56,098 nt of DNA, from NCBI GenBank assembly GCA_029265905.1, contig JAJUGR010000015.1, positions 1 through 56,098 of the forward strand, in the 5' to 3' direction. This document shows, piece by piece, positions 41,604 through 52,838 of this stretch; position 1 is the first letter of the stretch; each line of letters begins with the position of its first letter. The notes beneath the pieces were generated by a model. That model was not told the DNA's origin and made no database searches. It saw nothing but the letters and a program-made list of their open reading frames with translations. The position numbers and the translations under genes are program-made. The stretch is from Sporomusaceae bacterium. GTDB lineage: Bacteria > Bacillota > Negativicutes > Acidaminococcales > JAJUGR01.

Positions 41604-42734
41604 ATGCATATCGACAGGTTGTTTGTGCGAAATTTTCGCAACTACGAGCAGGGTGATTGGCATTTGTCGCCTGGCATCAACATCTTTTACGGAGAGAATG
41701 CCCAGGGAAAAACCAATCTGCTGGAAGCGGTGTATTATTGCGGCGTCGGACACTCCCACCGCACGAGCCAGGAGGAAGACCTGATTCGCTGGGGGGAAAA
41801 CCAGCTGGCGGCGGCCGTGCAGTTTACGCGCCAGGGTTTGCAACACACGCTGCAGCTCAAACGCGAACGCCAGCCGCGCAAAAAAGAAATTAAGCTTGAT
41901 CGACAAGTCATACGTGCAAAAGAGCAACTGGGCGAAATGCCTGTTGTTCTTTTTTCGCCTGAAGATTTGCAATTGATCAAAGGGGAGCCGGCTTTGCGCC
42001 GGCGTTTTCTTGATCTGGAGATCGCGCAGTCGAATCGCCGTTATTATCAGGACCTGGTGCGCTATCAGCGCATCGTCCTGCAGCGCAACAAATTGCTAAA
42101 AGCCATTCGCGAAGGGCTGGCGCACAAAAACGAGCTGGAGGCCTGGGATCAACCCTTCAGCGACAGTGCGGCCAACCTGATGGTGGAGCGGGAAAAAGCC
42201 GTGGCCCATTTTTCCGCCCTGGCGAATGAGGTTCACCAACTGATTGCCGGCGGCCGGGAGTCGCTCCAAGTTGCCTACCAGGTGGCGGGGGAGGGGCAGG
42301 CACCGTCCGGGGGGACAAAGTCAGATTGGCAGGCGTGGTATGAGCGGCTGCTGCAAAACACCCGCACGTCTGACATCGCCCGCGGCAGCACTTCGCTTGG
42401 ACCGCATCGGGACGACCTGCTGTTTTTGTTAAAGGAGGGTCCGTTCAAGGCGTTTGCTTCGCAAGGCCAGCAGCGGACGGCCGTGCTTTCCCTGAAGATT
42501 GCCGAAGTCACCTTCGTGCAGCAGGCGGTCGGATTTTATCCGATTTTGCTTTTGGATGACGTCATGAGCGAATTGGACCAGAAGCGGCGCGAGCAGCTGC
42601 TGGCGTTTATTTCCGGCAAAATCCAAACTTTCATTACGGGAACGGAATGTTCAATGCTGCATCCAGACAGTATGGCGGCTTGCTTTATGGTGAAAAATGG
42701 AGCTTTGGGAGACGGTGGCAGTGGATCAAATTAA
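41604..42734 (+). CDS. recF: DNA replication/repair protein RecF
   Basis: A 376-residue RecF. Walker A is YGENAQGKTNLLEA at about residues 30-43, the signature region is ARGSTSLGPHRDD and Walker B is ILLLDDVMSELD. It helps load RecA at gaps. The 3' end overlaps the DUF721 gene. Confidence 0.98.
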   Translation: MHIDRLFVRNFRNYEQGDWHLSPGINIFYGENAQGKTNLLEAVYYCGVGHSHRTSQEEDLIRWGENQLAAAVQFTRQGLQHTLQLKRERQPRKKEIKLDRQVIRAKEQLGEMPVVLFSPEDLQLIKGEPALRRRFLDLEIAQSNRRYYQDLVRYQRIVLQRNKLLKAIREGLAHKNELEAWDQPFSDSAANLMVEREKAVAHFSALANEVHQLIAGGRESLQVAYQVAGEGQAPSGGTKSDWQAWYERLLQNTRTSDIARGSTSLGPHRDDLLFLLKEGPFKAFASQGQQRTAVLSLKIAEVTFVQQAVGFYPILLLDDVMSELDQKRREQLLAFISGKIQTFITGTECSMLHPDSMAACFMVKNGALGDGGSGSN

Positions 42735-43537
42735 TGGCGTATTATCCTTGGTCGTGACAAAATTAGGCGGACGGGCAAAAGAAAAATTTTGGTCCGCCTG
42801 GCTGTATGTCCATTGGCCGAATATCGTCGGGGCCGACATCGCGGCGCAAACACAGGTAAAGCACATCGAGCGCGGCGTCTTATTCATCGCGGTTGCCAGC
42901 TCAGTTTGGCAGCATCATTTGTCGATGATGAAGCCGGATTTGATCAATAAGCTGGCCCAGCAGACAAACGGAGCGGTCGCGGATCTGCGTTTTGTGTCCG
43001 GGGTTTTGGATAAAGCGGATCTGGCTGAACCGGCGCCAGTCAGCAAGCCGGTTTTGGAGGCGTTGACGCTTGAGGAAGAAGCGCGCATCAAGCAGCAGGT
43101 GCAGATGCTGCAGGATCCGAAAGTGCGCTACTCGCTGGAAAAGCTGCTGAAAAAAGACCTGAAATGGAAAAAGGCGCACCAAAAACACGGCGCTGCTTCA
43201 TGCGCCGTGTGCGGCACCGTTTGCAGCCGGGGAGAAAAATTGTGCGTGGGCTGCGCCCGGAAGGCAGCGGAAGAGACGCGGGAAAAAGTAAAAGAGATTT
43301 TGCGCGAAGTGCCTTGGCTGACATATGAGGTATGCCGAAGTTACGTAAAATGTGATAGAATACAATTTGATAGAGCCAAAAACGAACTGATTGATCATTG
43401 TTGGCGCCGGCTGGCAGGAGAAGAGCAGGATCGAAAAACTGCGCTTTTGCTGACGATGCTGGAAAAGAATTGTTCGCCGGAAACGTTGACCGAATCTATG
43501 ATCGTGCAAACAATGGAAAAAGCAAGGAGGAAGGCGG

Positions 43538-45735
<2,198 letters not shown>

Positions 45736-45757
45736 TTAATCGAGCGCAATGAAAAGA

Positions 45758-45800
45758 GCAGCCCGAACCACTTTTAAAGCCGGTTCGGGCTGCCTTTTTT
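45758..45800 (+). terminator. terminator after gyrB
   Basis: GCAGCCCGAACC (45758-45769) pairs with GGTTCGGGCTGC (45782-45793), followed by CTTTTTT. Confidence 0.95.
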
Positions 45801-45881
45801 CTTGCCGTAAACAGCCGGTTAATTGTCAATGGCGTCAATGAGCGTGACGGGGACGGAAAATGCCAATCCGCTGCAAGTTTT

Positions 45882-45911
45882 TTATCAAAAAGCGGATGAA
45901 AGTGGTATACT
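45882..45911 (+). promoter_or_regulatory. candidate promoter of the PHP phosphatase gene
   Basis: TTATCA (45882-45887) and TATACT (45906-45911) are 18 bases apart, about 60 bases before the ATG at 45973. The -35 box is a weak match. The 45801-45881 stretch shows nothing else. Confidence 0.4.
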
Positions 45912-45972
45912 GTTAGCCAAAAGCCAGTGTTTTGCCCAACAATAGCTTTACAATGGTGAGGGGGCGAATGAT

Positions 45973-46824
45973 ATGCGTATCGATTACCACATGCATTTTG
46001 AATACGGAAATTACACACTCGAGTGGGCGAAGGGGTTTTTTGAATCAGGCCGGAGGCGGGCAATCGACGAGATCGGCATCGCCGAGCACAGCCATGGCTT
46101 CATCGAGTTTAAGGAGTTGTATTACAAGGAACTGGTTTTGGACCAATCGCCAGTGGGGCAGTTTCAGCGCAAATGGCTGGCCAGCAACAAGTTCAAGTAC
46201 AGCCTGAGCGATTATTTTCAGTTTATGAACCAGTTGAAGCAGCAAGGCTATGCGGCAAAAATCGGCATCGAAGTCTGCAACTTCCACGATCATGAGGCGG
46301 TGCGCGCCATCTTGGATGAATATCCTTTTGACTACATCATCGGCTCGATCCACTTTTTGAACGGCTGGGGCTACGACGCCTCTGACCTGCAATTCGTCTG
46401 GCAAGATTACCGTCTGCAGGATATCTATGAATGGTATACGGCGGAAGTGGAGAGTCTGTGTTCATCAGGCCTGTTTGACATCCTGGGCCATCCGTTCAAC
46501 GTCAGGCTGTTCAAGCATTTTCCCGATTTTGACGTCAGTCCGTACTTGGAGCGGGCCGCCTGCGCGCTGCAAAAAAGCGGCATGGCGATTGATATCAACA
46601 CGGGTACGCTGTACCGCTATCCGGTGCAGGAAATTTCCCCTTATCCGGACTTTATGCGGATGGCGAAACAGTATGACCTGCCGATCGTCCTCTCTTCGGA
46701 CGCCCACAAGCCGGAGGATTGCGGGCGGCATATCGATGACGCGAAAGCGTACGCCGAGTCGTTTGGGTATGACAGGGTGCTGGTGTTCTCGCAGCGCAAG
46801 GCGCAAAGCGTGCCGCTGACGTAA
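45973..46824 (+). CDS. PHP-domain histidinol-phosphatase-like protein
   Basis: A 283-residue PHP metalloenzyme of the HisJ-like group. Metal ligands are visible in IDYHMHFEYG, IAEHSHGF, GSIHFLNGWGYD, LGHPFNV and LSSDAHKPEDCG. Such enzymes hydrolyse phosphate esters; histidinol phosphate is the best-known substrate but there is no his operon nearby. It stands alone between terminators, convergent with iclR. Confidence 0.85.
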   Translation: MRIDYHMHFEYGNYTLEWAKGFFESGRRRAIDEIGIAEHSHGFIEFKELYYKELVLDQSPVGQFQRKWLASNKFKYSLSDYFQFMNQLKQQGYAAKIGIEVCNFHDHEAVRAILDEYPFDYIIGSIHFLNGWGYDASDLQFVWQDYRLQDIYEWYTAEVESLCSSGLFDILGHPFNVRLFKHFPDFDVSPYLERAACALQKSGMAIDINTGTLYRYPVQEISPYPDFMRMAKQYDLPIVLSSDAHKPEDCGRHIDDAKAYAESFGYDRVLVFSQRKAQSVPLT

Positions 46825-46837
46825 TGGCGTTTATAGC

Positions 46838-46882
46838 AAAAAAATCCGTAGACAACGTTTTGGCGTTGTCTACGGATTTTTT
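46838..46882. terminator. bidirectional terminator between convergent genes
   Basis: Positions 46838-46856 and 46864-46882 are inverted repeats with A6-7 and T6 tracts at the two ends and the core TCCGTAGACAACG. It serves the PHP gene and iclR, whose stop codon overlaps its edge. Confidence 0.95.
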
Positions 46883-47600
46883 ATTGCTCAACATAGCCTA
46901 AATCTCGGGAGATGAGGCTGCCATACTGCTTAACATAGCCGATATATTGTTCAATTTTTCCTTCGGCAAAGCGAAAGTCTGGGCCGGCGATGGAAATGGC
47001 GGCAATGACTTTGCCAGCGGCGTTGCGAATCGGGGCGGATATCGAAGCAATGCCGGCGCTGCGCTCGGCATGGCTGACGGCATAGCCCTGCTGCCTGATG
47101 GCAGCGGCTTCGCCCGGCGGCAGCCGGGCATCGTCGGCTGGGGTGTTCCGGAAAGAAAGCAGCAATTTACCTGACGAGCCTTTATCCAAGGGGAGCAGTT
47201 CACCGACAGAAATCACTTGGCGCAGCGGCTCGCGGCTCTGCACGCGTTCAACGCACATGCGGTGTGTTTTTTGATCGATCCAAAGGGAAGCTGATTCGTT
47301 GGTCAGATCGCGCAACTCTTTCATGTAGGGGAGCGCGACAGAACGAAACTCCAGGTCGTTCAAATAGGCGCTGCTCAGCAGCAGAACGCGATGGCCAAGG
47401 GAATACATGGCATTTTCTTTGTCGTGGCGCAGATAGCCGCGGCGTTCGAGGTTTTTGACCATCCGATGTACCGTTGCCTTGGGTAGTGCGGTCGCTTCCA
47501 CCAGATCGTCTAAATTTTGTTTGTGACGGTCTTTTAGCGCAAATGATTCCAATATATCAAGAGCCCGGTCGACCGTTCTCATTCCGTCCAATGCATTCAT
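46881..47600 (-). CDS. IclR-family transcriptional regulator
   Basis: A regulator of about 239 residues. The N-terminal winged helix (LVEATALPKATVHRMVKNLE) is followed by an IclR effector domain (RVQSREPLRQVISVGELLPL, AGIASISAPIRNAAGKV). It is transcribed away from the CoA-transferase gene across a 220-base gap that holds a palindromic operator candidate, so it probably controls the catabolic genes. ATG codons at 47615 and 47600 and a TTG at 47591 are possible starts; only the TTG is well spaced from GGAAGG. A TACAAT at 47653..47648 may be its own -10 box. Confidence 0.92.
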   Translation of the reverse strand: MNALDGMRTVDRALDILESFALKDRHKQNLDDLVEATALPKATVHRMVKNLERRGYLRHDKENAMYSLGHRVLLLSSAYLNDLEFRSVALPYMKELRDLTNESASLWIDQKTHRMCVERVQSREPLRQVISVGELLPLDKGSSGKLLLSFRNTPADDARLPPGEAAAIRQQGYAVSHAERSAGIASISAPIRNAAGKVIAAISIAGPDFRFAEGKIEQYIGYVKQYGSLISRDLGYVEQ

Positions 47601-47730
47601 CCTTCCATAAGCCATAATAATGCGGCTATAAATTGCTCACATTCAGTATTGTACCATACGAAGAAGAAAATCTTACTACGTGACGGTTGAAAAAGATGAA
47701 TCGTTTTGATAAAAAAGCATATTTTCAGAC

Positions 47731-47759
47731 TAGACAAATAACGGCTATGGTGCTACGAT
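47731..47759 (+). promoter_or_regulatory. promoter of the CoA-transferase cluster
   Basis: TAGACA (47731-47736) and TACGAT (47754-47759) are 17 bases apart. The weak -10 box suggests regulated expression. It is directly followed by the palindrome at 47761-47777. Confidence 0.5.
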
Positions 47760-47760
47760 G

Positions 47761-47777
47761 ATATCACTAAATGATAT
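47761..47777. promoter_or_regulatory. palindromic operator candidate (site 1)
   Basis: ATATCA-CTAAA-TGATAT is a perfect 6-bp inverted repeat that would cover the transcription start. Its core ATCACTAAATGAT recurs with one change at 52745-52757. Confidence 0.6.
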
Positions 47778-47822
47778 TTAATACCACACAGTGAAATATA
47801 AAATAAAACAGGGGGCATAGAG

Positions 47823-49013
47823 ATGAATTTATTATCAGGAGTGCGAGTACTGGATCTTTCCACCGTTATTGCCGCGCCGTTTGCGGCCGGCCTAATGGCC
47901 GACTTTGGCGCCGACGTTATTAAAGTCGAACAGCCGGAAGGCGGCGATCCTTTCCGCCGCTTAGGGCCATACCACAACAAGGAGGGCTTGCGGTGGGCCT
48001 GCATGGGACGCAACAAGCGCTGCATCACCCTGGACTTGCGAAAAGCGGAAGGCAAGGAAATACTGTTGAAGCTGGTTGCCAACTGCGATGTGCTGATTGA
48101 GAATTTCCGGGTGGGAACGCTGGATAAATGGGGCCTGGACGCAAAGACGCTGAAAAAAGCAAATCCCGATCTGATTATTGCCCGCGTTACCGGTTATGGC
48201 CAAACTGGGCCCTACGCACCGGTTGCCGGTTTTGGGACGCCAGCCACGGCTTTTTCCGGCATGACCTACATCACCGGTTATCCGGACCGGCCTCCGGTCA
48301 GCCCGTCCTTCTCCTTGGTTGACTATGTTACCGGGCTGTATACCGCGATGTCGGTGATGATGGCGCTTTATCATCGCGATGCCCTGAACGGCAAAGGGCA
48401 GGAAATTGATTTAAGCTTGTATGAAGGCATCTTCCGGATGATGGAAATTCTTGTGGCCGACTACGATAAAAACGGCGTAATTCGGGAACGCAAGCCGAAA
48501 TTGAGCGGTACATCCAGTCCGGGTGGCACGTACCAAACAAAAGACGGAAAATGGGTTGTGCTGGTGTGCAGCACCGACCGGACCTGGGAATATTTAACCA
48601 ATGCGATGCAACGGCGTGATTTGCTGACCAACCCGCATTTTGATACGATGCAGAACCGGGTGGCTAACGATGCGGAATTGGATGAGATTGTTAAGGGTTG
48701 GATTCATTCCTATACGTACAAAGAGTTGAAGGAGATTGTCGATCGTGAAGGGGTTCCGGTCAGCCTCATTTACAGTGCGGAAGACATTTTTGAAGATCCG
48801 CATTATGCCGCTCGCAACGATATTGTTGAAATGCCGCACAAGCGCTTGGGAAGCATAAAAATGCCCGGTGTTTTCCCAGTCTTCAGTGAGACGCCCGGCG
48901 AGATAAAATGGGTTGGTCCGGAGTTGGGTGAACATAACCAGGACGTTTATGGCGGTATTTTAGGCTTGAGCCAAGACGAGATTGCCGAATTGCGGGCGAA
49001 GAACATTATTTAA
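47823..49013 (+). CDS. class III (CaiB/BaiF) CoA-transferase
   Basis: A 396-residue CoA-transferase of the formyl-CoA transferase type, which moves CoA between carboxylic acids through an aspartyl thioester. The nucleophile is probably Asp167 in SFSLVDYVTG. Family segments include LMADFGADVIKVEQPEGGDP, YGQTGP and DVLIENFRVGTL. With the adjacent lyase it should activate a hydroxy acid as its CoA ester. First gene of the plus-strand cluster, with GGGGGCA before the ATG. Confidence 0.93.
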   Translation: MNLLSGVRVLDLSTVIAAPFAAGLMADFGADVIKVEQPEGGDPFRRLGPYHNKEGLRWACMGRNKRCITLDLRKAEGKEILLKLVANCDVLIENFRVGTLDKWGLDAKTLKKANPDLIIARVTGYGQTGPYAPVAGFGTPATAFSGMTYITGYPDRPPVSPSFSLVDYVTGLYTAMSVMMALYHRDALNGKGQEIDLSLYEGIFRMMEILVADYDKNGVIRERKPKLSGTSSPGGTYQTKDGKWVVLVCSTDRTWEYLTNAMQRRDLLTNPHFDTMQNRVANDAELDEIVKGWIHSYTYKELKEIVDREGVPVSLIYSAEDIFEDPHYAARNDIVEMPHKRLGSIKMPGVFPVFSETPGEIKWVGPELGEHNQDVYGGILGLSQDEIAELRAKNII

Positions 49014-49086
49014 TTAAATGCGGTTGCAATGCAAGGGCGGACAGCCGCCACCGCGATGAGCGCATGGGTGAGAGGTTGGAGGAAAG

Positions 49087-50040
49087 ATGATGAGCGAATG
49101 GAAATGGCCGGATCACGTCACGATTTGCGAGGTCGGCTTGCGGGATGGGCTGCAAAATGAACAGAAGATCTTGAGCGTCGAGGAAAAACTGGCGCTGTTG
49201 GATATGGTGGTCGACTCCGGGATCAAGATCATCGAGGTCGGCTCGTTTGTCCATCCAAAAGCCGTGCCGCAGATGGCGGACACGGAAGAAGTCGCCCGGA
49301 AGATGAAGCGGGTCGAGGGCGTGGAGTATCGCGCGTTGGTGCCGAACTTAAAGGGCCTGGAGCGGGCGCACAACGCCGGCTTGACGAAAGCGAAGCTGAC
49401 GGTGTCGGTCAGCGATACGCACTGCCTGGTGAACTTCAACAAAAAGCCGGTGGAAATGATGGCCGGCTTTGCCGAATGCGTCGAGTACGCGGCGAAAAAC
49501 AACATCACGATTTCCGGCGCCCTGTCGTCGGCCTGGGGCTGCGCGTTTGAAGGGCGCAGCCCGGTGGAAAAGATTGAAAAAATCGTCCGCGAATTCTTGA
49601 AGCTCGGGATCACGGAATTGTCGCTGTCGGACGCGACCGGCATGGGCAATCCGCGCCAGGTATATGAAGTCTGCCGCTACATGGTCAAGGCCTTCCCGCA
49701 GGTGAGCTGGGTGCTGCACTTCCACAACACGCGCGACATGGCGATGGCCAACATCGTCGCCGGCCTGCAAGCCGGCGTCACGAAGTTTGACGGCGCGTTC
49801 ACCGGTCTGGGCGGCTGCCCGTATATTCCCGGCGCGGCCGGCAATATCGCCACCGAGGATGTCGTTCATATGCTGCAGGAGATGGGGCTCAACACCGGCG
49901 TCGATTTGCGCAAGGCGATGGCCACAGCCCGGGCGGCGCAGGAGATGGTCGGCCATCCCGGCGCCAGCGCCGTGCTGCGGGCCGGGTGCAATGACGACTT
50001 GAAGACGGCGCAAAACGCCAAGCGCCAGGAGAACAAGTAA
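49087..50040 (+). CDS. hydroxymethylglutaryl-CoA lyase family enzyme
   Basis: A 317-residue TIM-barrel lyase. The metal and catalytic features are CEVGLRDGLQNE, SLSDATGMGNP, VLHFHNTRDMA and the C-terminal cysteine loop GLGGCPYIPGAAGN. The family cleaves HMG-CoA to acetoacetate and acetyl-CoA; bacterial members may prefer citramalyl-CoA or similar esters. It is paired with the CoA-transferase 73 bases upstream. TTGGAGGAAAG precedes two adjacent ATGs. Confidence 0.92.
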   Translation: MMSEWKWPDHVTICEVGLRDGLQNEQKILSVEEKLALLDMVVDSGIKIIEVGSFVHPKAVPQMADTEEVARKMKRVEGVEYRALVPNLKGLERAHNAGLTKAKLTVSVSDTHCLVNFNKKPVEMMAGFAECVEYAAKNNITISGALSSAWGCAFEGRSPVEKIEKIVREFLKLGITELSLSDATGMGNPRQVYEVCRYMVKAFPQVSWVLHFHNTRDMAMANIVAGLQAGVTKFDGAFTGLGGCPYIPGAAGNIATEDVVHMLQEMGLNTGVDLRKAMATARAAQEMVGHPGASAVLRAGCNDDLKTAQNAKRQENK

Positions 50041-50057
50041 GCTGTGCCATAATAAAG

Positions 50058-50097
50058 AAAAGAAATGGCCTTCCTTTATCAGCAGGCTATTTCTTTT
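50058..50097 (+). terminator. internal terminator or attenuator after the lyase gene
   Basis: AAAAGAAATGGCC (50058-50070) pairs with GGCTATTTCTTTT (50085-50097), one G-T wobble. It would lower transporter expression relative to the enzymes. Confidence 0.6.
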
Positions 50098-50142
50098 CAG
50101 AAAATATTATTAGAAAATTTCAATTATGTGGAGGGTTCATAA

Positions 50143-51534
50143 ATGATCAGGTGGTTGGCTTTATTAGCGGTGCCGGCAGCGATTCTGACTATGCCTGTAC
50201 CAGCCGGTTTGACGGCCGAAGCGTGGAAATTGTTTGCGGTCTATTGTGCGGCCATTTTAGGGCTGATTATTCGTCCGGCCGTAGAATCAATCGTGTTATT
50301 GGCCGTTGTCGCGATGGGATCGTTTATTTTGCCGGTCGGGAAAATGCTCAGCGGTTTTGGCAACTCAACTGTCTGGATGGTTTTTTCCGCCTTCTTGATC
50401 AGCCAGGCCTTCGCCGACACGGGGCTTGGCAAGCGGGTGGCCCACATCATGATCGGCCGGTTTGGCAAATCGGCTTTGGGCCTGGTGTATAGTGCGGCGC
50501 TCACGGATTTATTGCTCAGCCCGGCGACGCCGTCGAATACAGCCCGCTCCGGCGGGATCGTTTACCCGATTTTTCGCAATGTGGCTGGCGCACTAGGATC
50601 AGAGCCGGGCGCTACGGGCCGAAAAATTGGTTCGTTTTTGACCCTGGCCATGTACGGCATCAGCATGACAACCTCGTCGCTCTTCATCACCGCCTGCGCT
50701 CCGAATGCGCTGATGGTCTCGTTTGCGAAGAACATCTTAAAAGTTGATGTCAGCTGGATTCAATGGGCGGTGGCGTTGTTTTTGCCGGGGATATTGATGC
50801 TGGCGGTTGTTCCTTATATCATTTACAAATTATATCCGCCGGAAATGAAAGCGATTGATAACGCTGAAGCGATGTCAAAGCAGGGGCTGGCTGAATTAGG
50901 GCCAGTGTCGGTGAAGGAAAAGTTATTGATGCTGTTCTTCGGGCTGGCGATTGTCGGCTGGTCAACCGGCAGCATCACAAAAATCGACGCGACGACCATT
51001 GCCTTGGCCTTCTTCAGCCTATGCACGATTTTTAAATTAATTTCCTGGGACAGCGTTTTGGCCAACAAAGGCGCCTGGAGCACGCTGATGTGGTACGGCG
51101 GGATTATCGGCATCGCCAATGCCTTGGCGGGCGCTAAGTTCTTCACCTGGCTGGCCGACATCACGGCGAAAAATGTGCAACTGGCTGGTTATAATGCTTA
51201 TATCGTCCTGTTTGTGCTGCTCGTAGTCAGTTTGCTGGTCCGCTATGTGTTTGCCTCGATGGGGGCGTACGTGGGCGCGTTCATTCCTGTTCTCTTCGCC
51301 TTGGGCTTGGTTGCGCAGGCGCCGGTTCTGCCGCTGGTGTTCCTGATTTCCGCCTCCGCCGCTTACGGTTGCCTCTTGACCCATTACGGCGGCGCCGTGG
51401 GGCCGGTTTTGTTCGGCACCGGCTATGTGGATCAAAAAACCTGGTGGAAAGTCGGCGCCATTTTGGTGGCCGTGAATGTGGTTGTGTATATGACGCTTGG
51501 CCTTGGCTATTGGAAAGTGATCAGCTTGTGGTGA
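50143..51534 (+). CDS. DASS/SLC13-family di- or tricarboxylate transporter
   Basis: A 463-residue inner-membrane transporter with about 11-12 helices. The SNT-type motifs of the divalent anion:sodium symporter family appear as SPATPSNTARSGGIVYP in the first half and TTHYGG-like LLTHYGGAVGPVL in the second. Relatives such as CitT and the 2-oxoglutarate/malate transporters carry di- and tricarboxylates. The substrate probably matches that of the CoA-transferase. GGAGGG precedes the ATG. Confidence 0.9.
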   Translation: MIRWLALLAVPAAILTMPVPAGLTAEAWKLFAVYCAAILGLIIRPAVESIVLLAVVAMGSFILPVGKMLSGFGNSTVWMVFSAFLISQAFADTGLGKRVAHIMIGRFGKSALGLVYSAALTDLLLSPATPSNTARSGGIVYPIFRNVAGALGSEPGATGRKIGSFLTLAMYGISMTTSSLFITACAPNALMVSFAKNILKVDVSWIQWAVALFLPGILMLAVVPYIIYKLYPPEMKAIDNAEAMSKQGLAELGPVSVKEKLLMLFFGLAIVGWSTGSITKIDATTIALAFFSLCTIFKLISWDSVLANKGAWSTLMWYGGIIGIANALAGAKFFTWLADITAKNVQLAGYNAYIVLFVLLVVSLLVRYVFASMGAYVGAFIPVLFALGLVAQAPVLPLVFLISASAAYGCLLTHYGGAVGPVLFGTGYVDQKTWWKVGAILVAVNVVVYMTLGLGYWKVISLW

Positions 51535-51573
51535 GTTGATGTTGTCTAAAAATGTGTTGAGGTGGGATACAGC

Positions 51574-52716
51574 ATGAAATATGATGTGTTGATCAAAAAC
51601 GGCACCGTCATTGATCCGGCGGGCGCCATGAGTTGCGTGGTTGACGTGGCGATAATCGGCGATAGAATCGGTGCGGTTGGAGAAAATTTGCCTGGGGAGG
51701 CGGCGGCGGTGGTTGATGCAAAGGGCCTGGTCGTAACTCCCGGATTGATCGATTTTCACACGCACGTGTTTTACGGCGGTACGGATATCGGGGTTTCGCC
51801 GGACGGCGCGTTTTTGCCGCTGGGCGTGACGACGGCGGTTGACACGGGCAGCGCCGGCTCGGCCAATTACGCCGTTTTTTCGTCGGCGATCATCGCCAAC
51901 AGCGTTGTCCGGATCAAGGCCTATTTAAATGTCTGCCCGGCGGGGCTGAGCACGGTCAAATATCACGAAAATGTTTCCCCGCAGTGCTACGATGCGGCCA
52001 AGATGGCGCGCGTGCTCGATCGGTATGGCGAGGAAATCCTGGGCTTGAAAATTCGCATCAGCAAGGAGCTGGTGGAGGCGGCGGGCCTGGAACCGTTGCG
52101 GCAAACGATTGCGCTGGCCGAGCAGTTCAACCTGCCGGTGGCAGTTCATACGACCAATCCGCCGGAGGACACGGCAGAAATAGCTAAGCTGCTGCGCAAG
52201 GGCGACATTTATGTTCATGTCTACCAAGGGACGGGCAATACGATAATTGACAAAGATGGCAAGGTGAAAGGAGAAATCAAGGCGGCGCGTGAACGGGGCG
52301 TTCTGTTTGACGCGGCCAACGGCGGCAATCATTGGACGTATGCCGTAGCCAGCGCCGCGCTGGAAGACGGCTTTTTGCCCGATATTATCAGCACCGACAT
52401 TACGACCAAAACGCTGTATAAGGCGCCCGTTTTTGGCTTGCCGTATGTTATGTCAAAATACCTCAATATGGGGATGAAACTGGAAAAAATCGTGGCGGCC
52501 TGCACGAGCGTGCCGGCGCGTCTGATGAACCTGGCCGGAAAGATCGGCACGCTGCAGCCGGGCGCCTACGCCGATGTTGCGATATTTGCCGTAGAAAAGG
52601 CGTCAGTCAAATTTCCGGATACAAAGGGTGTCGTGATGGTCGGAGAGCAGCTGATTGTTCCGAAGATGACGATGAAAGACGGCATTGTGCTGTATAAGGA
52701 TATCGCGATGAGCTAG
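51574..52716 (+). CDS. amidohydrolase/deacetylase-family metallohydrolase
   Basis: A 380-residue amidohydrolase-superfamily enzyme of the EF_0837/Atu3266 type. Metal ligands are visible in LIDFHTHVF, the likely carboxylated lysine in LGLKIRISKE, then VAVHTTN, YVHVYQG and STDITTK. Members hydrolyse N-acetyl or O-acetyl groups, but few substrates are known. I chose the ATG at 51574, preceded by GAGGTGG; an upstream GTG lies inside that ribosome-binding site. Its role in this cluster is unclear. Confidence 0.88.
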   Translation: MKYDVLIKNGTVIDPAGAMSCVVDVAIIGDRIGAVGENLPGEAAAVVDAKGLVVTPGLIDFHTHVFYGGTDIGVSPDGAFLPLGVTTAVDTGSAGSANYAVFSSAIIANSVVRIKAYLNVCPAGLSTVKYHENVSPQCYDAAKMARVLDRYGEEILGLKIRISKELVEAAGLEPLRQTIALAEQFNLPVAVHTTNPPEDTAEIAKLLRKGDIYVHVYQGTGNTIIDKDGKVKGEIKAARERGVLFDAANGGNHWTYAVASAALEDGFLPDIISTDITTKTLYKAPVFGLPYVMSKYLNMGMKLEKIVAACTSVPARLMNLAGKIGTLQPGAYADVAIFAVEKASVKFPDTKGVVMVGEQLIVPKMTMKDGIVLYKDIAMS

Positions 52717-52744
52717 GCTGTGGAAGCATGTTAAGTTCAGCTTA

Positions 52745-52757
52745 ATCACTAAGTGAT
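52745..52757. promoter_or_regulatory. palindromic operator candidate (site 2)
   Basis: ATCAC-TAA-GTGAT is a perfect inverted repeat that differs from site 1 at one position. It lies 94 bases upstream of the CitMHS transporter gene, in the gap after the amidohydrolase. Confidence 0.6.
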
Positions 52758-52838
52758 TTAACCGTTAGGAAAGGAGAGTAGTTGCGGTAAAGAGCGAAAG
52801 AGGACAGGAAAAATACAGCAGAACTGGAGGTCAGGAGT

